Source: an uncultured bacterium
GTDB taxonomy: Bacteria; Bacteroidota; Bacteroidia; Bacteroidales; Bacteroidaceae
Assembly (NCBI GenBank): GCA_905214625.1
Contig: CAJMMQ010000019.1
Coordinates: 1-58,790 of the forward strand
Length of the DNA stretch: 58,790 bases
Direction: 5' to 3'
The notes beneath the pieces were generated by a model. The model had not been told where the DNA came from, made no database searches, and was given only the letters and a program-made list of their open reading frames with translations. Each line of letters starts with the position of its first letter. Position 1 is the stretch's first letter. Both the position numbers and the translations under genes were made by a program. Shown here piece by piece: positions 1 to 8,174 of the stretch.

Positions 1-41
1 CGCACGCTTTTAACCATGTTGCATGCCTACCGTTCCACCCT

Positions 42-121
42 CGTCATCCCGGGCTTGACCCGGGATCCATGCGCCGTCCGCAGGGATGTGCACTGGGCCC
101 CGCATCAAGTGCGGGGTGACG
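42..121. repeat. GC-rich palindromic repeat, copy 1
   Basis: The element begins CGTCATCCCGGGCTTGACCC and ends with a GCATCAAGTGCGGGGTGAC-type arm. Both ends are internally palindromic (cccgggcttgacccggg; ccccgcatcaagtgcgggg). The same element recurs at 594, 741, 884 and, trimmed, at 3973. The stop codon of the adjacent GIY-YIG gene falls inside it. Confidence 0.85.
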
Positions 122-479
122 GGGCGGGTGTGTCGGACGACGGCGGGGTGTACTCGTTGATAACGGCTTGTACGTACTCCTGCGTCACTCCGATGCTTTC
201 GGCAAGGTCATCCCAACGTGGGTTGTCCTTTTCGATAAGTGCTATTTTCCATGCGCGCCTCCACTTCTTGAGCTGTTTCTCGCGGACAATGGCTTGGGCA
301 AAATCGGGATAAGGCTCGAAGTAGACCAGGTTTGTGACATTGTAACGGCTGGTGAACCCTTGGTTGACGTGGCCTTTGTGCTCTGCCGTGCGGCGCACGA
401 GGTTGTTCGTGACGCCTACATAGAGCGTGCCGTTGCGCTTGCTTGCCAGTATGTAAACAAAACCTTTGTATATTTTCAT
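105..479 (-). CDS. GIY-YIG nuclease family protein
   Basis: Small single-domain GIY-YIG protein of 124 residues. The diagnostic pair is visible as YIL (residues 9-11) and YVG (20-22), followed by conserved arginines (29-30) and the REKQLKKW segment, as in the UPF0213/YhbQ-like group. Family members are DNA endonucleases or uncharacterised DNA-binding proteins; the substrate here is unknown. The last 14 or so residues (rich in T, P and S) are encoded by the flanking palindromic repeat, which also supplies the stop codon, so the natural C-terminus may have been replaced. It stands alone, about 640 bp from the fimbrial genes. Confidence 0.85.
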   Translation of the reverse strand: MKIYKGFVYILASKRNGTLYVGVTNNLVRRTAEHKGHVNQGFTSRYNVTNLVYFEPYPDFAQAIVREKQLKKWRRAWKIALIEKDNPRWDDLAESIGVTQEYVQAVINEYTPPSSDTPAPSPRT

Positions 480-593
480 GTCTTACTTTTTTGCTGCTAA
501 TATAGCTGTTTTTCTGGTCACATCAGCTGGTCAGCACTTATTTTTTCGCTTTCCACTCCGTTTCGTCCCAACCACCGACCGCCGTTCCTAACG

Positions 594-1021
594 CGTCATC
601 CCGGGCTTGACCCGGGATCCATGCGCCGTCCGCAGGGGTGTGCGTCCTGGGCCCCGCATCAAGTGCGGGGTGACAGTGTGTGTGCGGGGTGACGGGGTGC
701 GCGCTTCTTTTGCCATGTCCTCCATCCGCCGTTCCTAACGCGTCATCCCGGGCTCGACCCGGGACCCATGTTCCGTCCGCAGAGGTGTGTTCTGGGCCCC
801 GCATCAAGTGCGGGGTGACAGTGTGTGTGCGGGGTGACGGGGTGCGCGCTTCTTTTGCCATGTCCTCCATCCGCCGTTCCACCCGTCATCCCGGGCTTGA
901 CCCGGGATCCATGCGCCGTCCGCAGGGGTGTGTACTGGGCCCCGCATCGAGTGCGGGGTGACAGTGTGTGTGCGGGGTGACAGTGTGTGTGCGGAGTGAC
1001 GAGGCGTGTGCGGGGTGACGG
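594..1021. repeat. Three tandem copies of the GC-rich palindromic repeat plus degenerate tail
   Basis: Copies start at 594, 741 and 884, about 145 bp apart, and share linker sequence (gcgcgcttcttttgccatg). After the last copy the tail motif gtgtgtgtgcggggtgac is repeated several times up to 1021. The gene-free stretch 480-1121 holds nothing else; all open frames across it are translations of the repeat. Confidence 0.85.
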
Positions 1022-1121
1022 GACGAGGGGTTACGGTAGGTAGATTCCCGATGTACGAAAAATCGCACAAGTACTGCCGTACCTGTGCGACCTTTCGTCG
1101 AAGGATCATGATGCGTTTGGT

Positions 1122-3029
1122 TTAGATGGTTGGGGGCAGTACGGGCAGGCCGTCCTTGTTGAGATCGTAATTCCAGCCTGTATTCTCCAAAGCTCTGTTC
1201 ATGTCATCCTTGGCTCCTGACCAGTTACCGTCCATCACCTGTGTGGTTCCGCCGGTGGTGCCTGCCTGATTTTCACCGATGCCTTGTTCCTGGCCGTTGC
1301 CTCCCCAGTAGCAGGCGGTGATGATACCGCCATACGGGAGGCCGTAGTTCCGTCCCGCCACGCCGCCTGTGGTTCCGGCCGGGCAGCTGACAGTCCCCTT
1401 GGCATGGTAGCAGGCAGTCAGGGTGCCTAAATCGTTGCTTCCCGTTACGCCGCCTACATAGACGGTGCCGCTTCCGCTACCGGTCACGCTGCCCCAGGCA
1501 TAGCAGGCGGTCAGGATGCCACCTCCGTTAGTTCCCACTACGCCGCCGGCATAATAGGAGTCTGTACCGTTACTTACAAGGGTCACGTCGCCCGTGGCAT
1601 AGCAGGCGGTCAGGGTGGCACCATTATTCGTCACACCTGCCACGCCGCCTGCCCGCTGCGTTCCCTTCACTGTGGCCGAGGAGCTGCACCCGGTGATGGA
1701 ACCGCCCATTTGGTAGCCCACCACACCGCCTACGTTGCTACTACTGCCGCTGCCGCTGACGCTGCCCGACACCGAGCAGTTTTCAAGGGTGCCATAGCTA
1801 AATCCCGCCACGCCGCCGACGTAACCCATACCGTTATTGCTTTCTATCTTCACGTCCTTCAGCGTCACGTCCTTCACCTTGCCGCCGGTGTCGATGTAGC
1901 CGAACAGGCCCGCATATTGGTCACTCGTCGTAACGGTCAGCCCCGTGATGGTATGGCCGCCGCCGTCGAAGGTGCCTTTGTATGCGTTGCTGATGCTTGT
2001 GCCTATCGGCGTCCAGTTGATACCCGTCAGGTCGATGTCTTCGGCGAGGGTGCAGTTCCAGTTGTTGCTCTTCGCGGCTTCCGCCCACGTCCTCAGGCCG
2101 ATGGCGTTGTACACCGTGTAGGTGGAGCCGTCGAAGGTGTAGCCGATTATGTCTTTTTCCACGGTGGTGCCCCAGTCTGTTGTCACCGTTGCCGTGATGG
2201 TGAAGTCCGCCAGTCCGATATTCGGCACGGCGCCTTTGAGGGTGATGTGGTAGTCGGGGTTCAACGGCACGTTGGATGCCTCTGCCGTGGTGGTTATCTC
2301 ATCGGCGGTATATTGCAGCACGAGGGTGGCCGTCTGGCTGTTGCCTATCAGGTAGAAGTGTCCCATCGACCCCTCCGTCTGCGTCGACTGGAAGGCTCTG
2401 TATTCAAAGCCCGTCTTCCCGCTCTCGGTCAGGGGCTGCATCGTGCTGACGTCGTAGGCCGTGTAGCAGCGGGGCACGCCGACCGTCAGCGTGTGGGTGC
2501 CGTCGATGTCGGTCGGTACGGTGGTCACCACGGTCACGCGCGTCACCACGTGCTTCAGATTTACTTGGATGCCGCTCTGGCTGTACCTCTGGTCCTGGGC
2601 CCGCGCGGCAAAGGCGATGGTCTTCCCGTTGGCCGTGTAGGGCACGTTATGAAGGTCCTCCGGTGCGGCGGCGTCGGCGTCGTTGTCCGCCCAGAAGAGG
2701 AAGTCGTACTTATCATCGGGGTTGAGCATCACGGTGAGGCCGAACGAGCCGTCGGCGTTCGGCGTCATCTGCTGCACCGTCGAGAAGTCGTCGGGCAGCA
2801 TGGCGCCATTCGATGCGAACATCTGCACATAGCAGCGTGTAGGCGCGGGATCCGGGTCGTCGTCGGTCACGGCGCGGGTGGTCATGCCCTCGGGCAGCGT
2901 GACGCTGAGGGCTACTTGGCGCATGGCGCCGTCGTGGTTCGCGTTGTCCGGCATGTCGTCCTGGCTGCACGCGGCGAGCAGGAGGCAGAGACCGAACAGG
3001 GTGGTTGTCATTGTCTTTTTCATATTCAT
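1122..3029 (-). CDS. Fimbrillin-like lipoprotein with C-terminal GLUG repeats
   Basis: A 635-residue exported lipoprotein with the lipobox at LLLAAC (Cys21). Residues about 35-290 resemble a Bacteroidales fimbrillin: PTRCYVQMF strand, FLFWADN motif and a VTRVTVVTT segment, matching the neighbouring fimbrillin. Residues about 305-600 are at least six GLUG-type repeats (GGVAGFS, GGVVGYQ, GGVAGVT, GGVVGTN, GGVTGSN, GGVAGRN), each followed by a TACYA/NCSVSG-like strand, as found in bacterial adhesins. It is the last gene of the fimbrial cluster, 51 bp after the broken fimbrillin. A tip or adhesive subunit role is inferred. The reading frame is intact and the base composition is clearly GC-richer than the core genes. 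Confidence 0.85.
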   Translation of the reverse strand: MNMKKTMTTTLFGLCLLLAACSQDDMPDNANHDGAMRQVALSVTLPEGMTTRAVTDDDPDPAPTRCYVQMFASNGAMLPDDFSTVQQMTPNADGSFGLTVMLNPDDKYDFLFWADNDADAAAPEDLHNVPYTANGKTIAFAARAQDQRYSQSGIQVNLKHVVTRVTVVTTVPTDIDGTHTLTVGVPRCYTAYDVSTMQPLTESGKTGFEYRAFQSTQTEGSMGHFYLIGNSQTATLVLQYTADEITTTAEASNVPLNPDYHITLKGAVPNIGLADFTITATVTTDWGTTVEKDIIGYTFDGSTYTVYNAIGLRTWAEAAKSNNWNCTLAEDIDLTGINWTPIGTSISNAYKGTFDGGGHTITGLTVTTSDQYAGLFGYIDTGGKVKDVTLKDVKIESNNGMGYVGGVAGFSYGTLENCSVSGSVSGSGSSSNVGGVVGYQMGGSITGCSSSATVKGTQRAGGVAGVTNNGATLTACYATGDVTLVSNGTDSYYAGGVVGTNGGGILTACYAWGSVTGSGSGTVYVGGVTGSNDLGTLTACYHAKGTVSCPAGTTGGVAGRNYGLPYGGIITACYWGGNGQEQGIGENQAGTTGGTTQVMDGNWSGAKDDMNRALENTGWNYDLNKDGLPVLPPTI

Positions 3030-3041
3030 TGCTTTTGGGGA

Positions 3042-3077
3042 TTATTGATTTTATTGATTTTATTAATTTTATCGATT
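3042..3077. repeat. Four tandem 9-bp units between fimbrillin genes
   Basis: TTATTGATT, TTATTGATT, TTATTAATT, TTATCGATT in tandem. They fill most of the 51-bp gap just upstream of the GLUG fimbrillin start, an AT-only patch in GC-rich surroundings. Length change here would alter the leader of the downstream gene. Confidence 0.8.
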
Positions 3078-3080
3078 ACA

Positions 3081-3949
3081 TTACCAGCTTATGTCGGTAT
3101 TGTCGGTGAAGCCTTCGTGCCCGGCTCCGAAATCATCCGATTCCCCCGACAGGTCGCCCCGCAGCGTGATATGGGTATTGGCGGCCAGGGGCACATCGAC
3201 GAGGGTATGCTCGTTCTCGTTCACCGTAACGGTGATTGTCCTGTCGGCTGGATTGGGCAGCAGGTAGGCGGTCAGCACTTCACCGCCCGCCGGAACATTG
3301 GTGCCGCTCCAACTTGTTGTGAGCCTTGCACTTCCGCTGCTTTCTTCGGTCAGCACGTTGTAGGTGGTGGCGCTCGGATATTTGAGCGAGATTGCCGTCG
3401 CTGTCGCAATCGCTTCGGTGGTCACCAGCGACACCTTCGCCACGACGTGCTGGAGCAGGATCTCCTTTTTGACTGATTCCGGTGTGTCCTCGATATGGGC
3501 GGCGAAGGCTACAGTGCCCTCGGAATAAGGTGTGGCGGTCAGGTCGGTCGGTGCGGCGGCGTTGTCGGCGTTGTCCGCCCAGAAGAGGAAGTAGTACTCC
3601 TTGCCGGGCTTGAGCCGGAAGTGGAAGTCATAGCCGCCGGTGTTGTTTTCAGTTCCCTCGATGACCCCGGTTGTCTCCTGGTTGTCCCGTCCCGGGCTAT
3701 GACCTCTGCATAGTATCGGGTGGGCATCGGGTCGTCCGTGCCGTCGGCACGTGTGGCGGCACGCTGTGCCGAAGCCTCCGCGACGTTGCCCGCTTCGGTC
3801 ATGGAGCAGTCCGCCTGTGCGGTGAGCGTCACGGCTACGGTCTCTGCGTCGTCCCCCTCGGGGATGCCGGTGAAGGCGTCGTCCTGCGAGCAGGCGGCCA
3901 GCAGGGCGCATAGGCCGAGGAGATAAACCATTGTCTGTTTCATATTCAT
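3081..3949 (-). pseudogene. Fimbrillin family lipoprotein, frameshifted
   Basis: The first part (3949 down to about 3690) encodes a lipoprotein signal (LLAAC, Cys20) and the PTRYYAEVIARDG fimbrillin strand. The rest continues in another frame: NQETTGVIEGTENN, EYYFLFWADN, then a complete C-terminal domain ending TDNTDISW at 3081. Alignment with the paralogue at 1122-3029 shows the two parts are one gene. One extra base at the CCC run 3686-3688 joins them as ...RDGDNQETTG..., giving about 289 residues. It is either a real one-base deletion or a sequencing error. It lies between the Mfa2-like gene and the GLUG fimbrillin, and would be the major pilin if intact. Confidence 0.8.
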
Positions 3950-3972
3950 TGTTCTTTTAGTTATTCATTGTT

Positions 3973-4050
3973 CTGGACCCATACGCCGTCCGCAAGGGTG
4001 TGCTCTGGGCCCCGCATCAAGTGCGGGGTGACGAGGTGTGAGGGGTGACG
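3973..4050. repeat. GC-rich palindromic repeat, copy 5 (left end trimmed)
   Basis: Contains the CTGGACCCATACGCCGTCCG core and the GCATCAAGTGCGGGGTGACG arm of the family at 42-1021 but lacks the left palindrome. It occupies the gap between the Mfa2-like gene and the fimbrillin pseudogene. Confidence 0.8.
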
Positions 4051-4064
4051 GGACGGGAGGAGCG

Positions 4065-5483
4065 TCAAAATTCGATTACAATATCTTCGCCCCAGTCCGT
4101 GTCTATCTCCACGCCGCCCGAGGTACGTCCGGCGGTGAGGAAGGTGCCGCTCACGGTGGTCAGCTCGCCCCGGCGGTAAGGTATCTTCACACCCCTGACG
4201 GTGCTGACCGTCTCGCCCGTGGTGCGGTCGGTCAGATGCACGGTGACGGTAACGAACGAGTCGTCGTCGCCCGCCAGCACGAAGTCGGCTCCCACTTGCC
4301 GGGCCTCGTCCCCGGCAAATCCGTCGGCGGCCACGATGCCGGCCCGGTAGGCGATGCCTTGCAGGGCGTCATTGGGCTGTCCCGTCGCCACGTTGAAGGC
4401 CGTGGGCAGGAAGCCTTCGTAGCTCACGCTGGCCTCCAGCTCCTCTATCGGAGGCAGCGCCTCGCCCTTGGCTATCAGGTTGTTGTAGCCCTCCACGTCG
4501 GTCGCCACGATGCGGTAGCGGGCCAGCGGGCGGAGAAGGGTAACAGCCCCCTCAACTCCCCCCGTGGGGGAGCTTATGTTACCTTCGCCTGTACGTGAGC
4601 CGGCAGTCGGGACCTCCCCCTTCGGAGAGAGGCAGGAGGGGGCTTCGGGTACTGTCAGTGAGAGGCTCGCATAGTAGGCGTCCTTGCCGTCGGTCTCGCC
4701 GTTGGCCACATAGCCGTCCGTCAGTACGGTGACGGACGTGAGGTCGTCGGCGCGGTAATACTTGTCGGCGGTGGTGCCGTCGGTCCAGTCGGCCCAGAGG
4801 CGCAGGTCGTAGTCGCCGGGCTGCAGGTCGAGCGTGGCGGTGTAGGTGCCGTCTGTCTGCGGGGTGCAGAGCTGCGTGCGGCGGTGTACGCGGGTTTCGC
4901 TGTCTTTCAGATAGACTTCCGCCACGAGCCGCAGGCTGCGGCCTCCGTCTGCCCCGGATCGGGTGACGTGGTCCGGCATCTCCTTGCCGGGTACGGTCAG
5001 GCGCAGGGTCAGGTCGGTCAGCCCGATACCTGCCGTGCCGCCTTGCAGGCCAAGTACTAATCGTTTCACTTCGCCTGCCGCCACGCTTGTCTGTATGGAG
5101 GCGGTGAGCATGTCGGGCCGGTCGGCCGCGTGTTCATCCAGCCATCCGGTCAGGTCGGCCACGGTGGTCTGGGCGGGCAGGTCATTGTCCGTCACATTGG
5201 CCACCACCACGAGGGTGTAGCTGTCCGCCGCCACGGGGAGGTATTCCGAGGCAAGCGCGCGCGGGTCGGCATAGTCTTTGCGGACGACGGTGGAACCCTC
5301 ACTTCCGAAGAGGAAGACGTTCAGGTTGCTGACGGGTTGTTCGCTTACCAGTCCCACGATGAAGGCGCCCTGGCCGTCGCCGAGGGGGTATTCATCGTCA
5401 TGCGCGTCCTTGTCGCAGGCCGTGAAGGCGATGGCGGACAGGGTACACATTATTATATACAGGTATAATCGGATGGTTTTCAT
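4065..5483 (-). CDS. FimB/Mfa2-like fimbrial anchor lipoprotein
   Basis: A 472-residue lipoprotein with lipobox AFTAC (Cys23). It has the two-domain layout of FimB/Mfa2 proteins: an N-terminal domain with VSNLNVFLF and YTLVVVANV strands, then a second domain with YDLRLWADW, DKYYRADDLTSV and LLRPLARYRIVATD. The family anchors fimbriae to the outer membrane and limits their length. The start overlaps the stop of the upstream outer-membrane protein gene (ATGA), so the two are translationally coupled. A proline/glycine-rich segment (about residues 280-313) is encoded by an inserted palindromic element at 4545-4644 that keeps the frame open. Identification is by motif and context. Confidence 0.85.
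   Translation of the reverse strand: MKTIRLYLYIIMCTLSAIAFTACDKDAHDDEYPLGDGQGAFIVGLVSEQPVSNLNVFLFGSEGSTVVRKDYADPRALASEYLPVAADSYTLVVVANVTDNDLPAQTTVADLTGWLDEHAADRPDMLTASIQTSVAAGEVKRLVLGLQGGTAGIGLTDLTLRLTVPGKEMPDHVTRSGADGGRSLRLVAEVYLKDSETRVHRRTQLCTPQTDGTYTATLDLQPGDYDLRLWADWTDGTTADKYYRADDLTSVTVLTDGYVANGETDGKDAYYASLSLTVPEAPSCLSPKGEVPTAGSRTGEGNISSPTGGVEGAVTLLRPLARYRIVATDVEGYNNLIAKGEALPPIEELEASVSYEGFLPTAFNVATGQPNDALQGIAYRAGIVAADGFAGDEARQVGADFVLAGDDDSFVTVTVHLTDRTTGETVSTVRGVKIPYRRGELTTVSGTFLTAGRTSGGVEIDTDWGEDIVIEF
4545..4644. repeat. Palindromic element inserted in frame in the Mfa2-like gene
   Basis: A 100-bp segment bounded by inverted ends AGCCCCCTC (4545-4553) and GAGGGGGCT (4636-4644). It has a CTCCCCCTTCGGAGAG-type core and belongs to the same family as the elements at 6184-6222 and 6301-6337. 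Its translation (LSPKGEV, SSPTGG) breaks the fimbrial domain without stopping it. Confidence 0.75.
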
Positions 5484-6112
5484 TTGCTTGCCTCCTTTCT
5501 TGTCTTGGTCGGGAAGAACCAGCCCAGCCGGAGGCCGCTCTCCCAGATGTAGTTCGCTTGATGCAGGTGTTCGGGCATACCGTCGAGGGGACTGCCCGTC
5601 AGGTAAGTGATGCCGGTATAGATACCGAGGTTCAGGTGGTCGGTGATGCGGTAGGCCGCCTGCAGGTTGCCGCCTGCCCCGAGGTGCCAGCGTGTATCGC
5701 CCTTCAGTGCCTCGTTACCGCCCCCGATGGTGTAGAGGGCGGCTTTCGTGCCCGTGGTGGCCAGGCGCGGCGCAAGCTCCAGCGTCCAGCGTCCGTCGCG
5801 TGTGGCGGGGAAGAAGCCCAGGAGGTTCACGTTGAGCTGCACGGCGTAGCTTTGCACGAAGGCGCGGCTGCGCAGGGCCGAATAGTTCCAGCCAGGCATA
5901 TAGGCCACTGAGGCCTCGTAGCGCACGCCGTCGCTGCCTAACCAGTAGTCCGGGCAGCAGCCACGCAGGGAGAGGTTTACCTGTCCCCATGCGGCCTGTG
6001 CCTCGAGCGACAGCACCGGGTTGAAGCGGTAGCCGCCGTGGATGCCGGCCGTCCATCCGGCACGGGTCTTGTCCGCCCCGAAGCTGCTGAACTGGCTCAC
6101 GCCGAAGGGCAC
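5480..6112 (-). CDS. Outer-membrane beta-barrel half of a fimbrial-locus OmpA/barrel protein
   Basis: The frame is open from 6337 down to 5480; 6112 (GTG) is only the first possible start in it. The translation has alternating hydrophobic strands ending in aromatic residues (GYRFNPVLSLEAQAAWGQ, YAVQLNVNLLGFF, LRLGWFF), typical of a small outer-membrane barrel. Barrel sequence (SSFYLGLQGG) already begins above 6112, and there is no ATG upstream in frame, so this is the C-terminal half of the gene that starts at 6728. Removing one G from the 7-G tract at 6315-6321 fuses both halves into a 415-residue protein: signal peptide, OmpA-like domain, P/K/E-rich linker, barrel. It overlaps the Mfa2-like gene by ATGA. 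Confidence 0.75.
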   Translation of the reverse strand: MPFGVSQFSSFGADKTRAGWTAGIHGGYRFNPVLSLEAQAAWGQVNLSLRGCCPDYWLGSDGVRYEASVAYMPGWNYSALRSRAFVQSYAVQLNVNLLGFFPATRDGRWTLELAPRLATTGTKAALYTIGGGNEALKGDTRWHLGAGGNLQAAYRITDHLNLGIYTGITYLTGSPLDGMPEHLHQANYIWESGLRLGWFFPTKTRKEASK

Positions 6113-6299
6113 GCCGCCCTGCAGACCGAGGTAGAAAGAAGAGCAGCCCTCTCCTGCCTCACAGCCCCCAGAGAGTGCTTCTGCCTCACAGCTCCCTCCT
6201 GCCTCCCCCTTCGGGGGGAGGTTTTGGTTTGCGGTGTCAGTAGCCGGGCTATCTTTAGTGACGTTAGCTGTAGATTCATCAGAGATTTGGCTATCTTCC

Positions 6300-6728
6300 T
6301 TAGCCTCCCCCTTCGGGGGGGAGGTTGGAGGGGGCTTTTATCCTCACCACCACGCAGTCTCCTCCCGCTGCATGGTTACGGGTTACGAAGCATTCTTCCG
6401 TCAGCTTCCGGCGCACGATAAGCTCTGACTTCACGCGGTTGGAGCGTATGGCGGCGGTGGCCAGATTTGCCCTTTCGCTGCCCATCGAACTGCAGTATCC
6501 GTCCACTCTCAGCGGCATCCGGCCGTCGAGTATCTCCGTTTTGTACTTCTCCACGCAGGCTTCCAGCCGCGCAAGCTCACTGTCGTTGCCGTTCCATGGT
6601 ACATAGAACATGTCCTTTCCCGTCATAAAACGGAAAATATAAGCCGTGTCTGTCTTTTCCTGTGCCACGACAGGCAGCAGAATGGCCGATAGCAGGACTG
6701 TTGTGATAAATTTTCCTATGTCTGTCAT
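6300..6728 (-). CDS. OmpA-like domain half of the fimbrial-locus outer-membrane protein
   Basis: A 142-residue frame with a signal peptide (cleavage near VVAQ) and the conserved segment FRFMTGKDMFYVPWNGND, then PLRVDGYCSS, SNRVKSELI and VVVRI. From memory, in fimbrial loci of Bacteroidales this domain is followed in the same polypeptide by a proline/glutamate-rich linker and a beta-barrel. Here the frame ends inside a palindromic repeat, with a C-terminus (APSNLPPEGGG) made of repeat sequence, and the barrel follows in the next frame. As written it would be a secreted periplasmic fragment. It is the first gene of the fimbrial cluster. Confidence 0.75.
   Translation of the reverse strand: MTDIGKFITTVLLSAILLPVVAQEKTDTAYIFRFMTGKDMFYVPWNGNDSELARLEACVEKYKTEILDGRMPLRVDGYCSSMGSERANLATAAIRSNRVKSELIVRRKLTEECFVTRNHAAGGDCVVVRIKAPSNLPPEGGG
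6301..6337. repeat. Palindromic element with 7-G homopolymer at the frameshift
   Basis: GCCTCCCCCTTC is followed by seven Gs (6315-6321) and AGGTTGGAGGGGGCT. A sister copy at 6201-6222 has six Gs. The minus-strand frame from 6728 runs into this element and stops within it after NLPPEGGG. With six Gs it would read NLPPKGEAKEDSQ and continue into the barrel. Confidence 0.85.
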
Positions 6729-6857
6729 GTTATTACTATATTTATTTCTGTTTATAAAGATTTATTTTGTTCATGGAGCAGGCCGTTATGGCTCTATATC
6801 AGCGTAATAATATATATGTGTGTTTACTTGACGATGCAGACTGAGCATACACACCAA

Positions 6858-6896
6858 AAAGGCATGCAGACCCGTAAAAAGGAACTGCATGCCTTT
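6858..6896. promoter_or_regulatory. 12-bp perfect inverted repeat upstream of the fimbrial operon
   Basis: AAAGGCATGCAG (6858-6869) and CTGCATGCCTTT (6885-6896) are perfect inverted copies around a 15-nt loop. They lie about 130 bp upstream of the first fimbrial start codon, between it and the TG tract. It could be a leader-RNA stem-loop or an operator; there is no U-run on the fimbrial strand. Confidence 0.7.
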
Positions 6897-6947
6897 GTGT
6901 ATGTTGCCGATAATGTGTATATTAACGCGCGAAGACTTGTCTCGCCA

Positions 6948-6995
<48 letters not shown>

Positions 6996-7015
6996 ATACA
7001 AAAATCAGAAACGGC

Positions 7016-7023
7016 CAAATTTA
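7016..7023 (-). promoter_or_regulatory. Possible -7 box of the fimbrial operon
   Basis: CAAATTTA on the plus strand reads TAAATTTG on the minus strand, matching TAnnTTTG. No clear TTTG lies 19-21 bp upstream, so this is half a promoter. It is the only such match on the minus strand that I found between 6729 and 7130. Confidence 0.4.
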
Positions 7024-7129
7024 TGGCATGTTTTTTTATCACCACGGCTGAAAAACTTTCGCCGTATGCGCCGGGGCACAATATCTGAAGATATGTATGA
7101 GGGTGCTGTATGGTGCTGTTCATAATATT

Positions 7130-8146
7130 TCAGGCAAGCATGATTTTGTTAAACACAAGGTAAGCCCCGACAATCAGGGCGAAGTTATATTACTCGATTT
7201 TATTATATTTAGATGCAAATATATAAAAAATATTTACTATTCAAAAACTTTCTGTAAAAAAAAACAGAACATACGAAAGTGCCGGTATGCTTGTTGAGGA
7301 GCTAAGATGCCGGAATATAGCATAAGGATTTTCAATCCGCCAGCTTCCTATTTTTAATTTACAGGTATGTATTCCGTAGCACAAATCAGCTTCGCTGACC
7401 GTTGGTACTTATACTCAATGCTGTCGGATAGCATGTCCGACAGAACAATGGCCTTGTAGTTTTCCAATGCTGTCTCTACAGAACAATAGCCCTGCTACTT
7501 CTTAACGTTGACACGTGGAAATAATCCGCAAGGCTATTGTCTTAACTCCTTGACTACTTTAACTGCTCTACTTCTCAAACTCCTCTAATTCCTTTACCTC
7601 CCTCTGTACCGGGCATGTTGCCAAAGAATTTTCATTTTGCATCAACAATCAGTGCATCGCTTACACATTGATTTATGTTGACGCTCTCATACTGCGGTAT
7701 TTGAAAATTAAAATCATTTGGACGAAAAAACGGGCAGTTTTCGTGTGCAAGCGCAAACGTCAGTGTTACAGCCCGTTACACCTTTACGCAAAGAAATGTG
7801 CAACATTTTTTGTCCCATTTAGGACAAAAAAGCCGCTATTTCCGTAAAAAAACAGGGCCGTTTAGGGTGAAAAAGCGGGCCACTTTTGGGTGAAAAGTGG
7901 CCGGTTAATTTTTCAAAAGCATGCCTTTTGCATTATAATGTAAATAAACTTTACCGCGGCAACGGCATTTGTGCCTCACGGTTTTCTATTTCGTCTTAAA
8001 ATCCTGACAAAAATCAGCTGACACTTTGATATATAAGAAACTCTTTTTATATACATAATATTTTTTGCTGAATAATCAATTCCCAACCCTGATGAGATTA
8101 GAGTTAAATATGCACTTTGATATAAAAAAGCAAATATAACTGACAT
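7130..8146. other. Gene-free stretch with stem-loops
   Basis: No open frame here looks like a protein. Visible structures are a repeat relative at 7533-7551 (GCTATTGTCTTAACTCCTT, also inverted at 51575-51593), a hairpin at 7806-7831 (ttttttgtcc/ggacaaaaaa) and a 10-bp perfect hairpin at 7878-7902 (ggccactttt/aaaagtggcc). The last resembles the elements at 31351 and 58257. Confidence 0.6.
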
Positions 8147-8174
8147 TTTGTGCTTGCCATTAAAAAATAATTCG

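Noticed and set aside
538..1109. Several short minus-strand frames with SRHPGLDPG/VTPHLMRGP-like peptides
   Set aside because: They are translations of the palindromic repeats and repeat the same peptides.
1710..3476. 588-codon plus-strand open frame
   Set aside because: It lies antisense to the two fimbrillin genes; His/Val/Gly-rich translation without domains; the high GC of the island keeps shadow frames open.
6858..6896. Invertible element at the fimbrial operon
   Set aside because: The inverted repeats are only 15 bp apart and enclose no promoter; too short for inversion.
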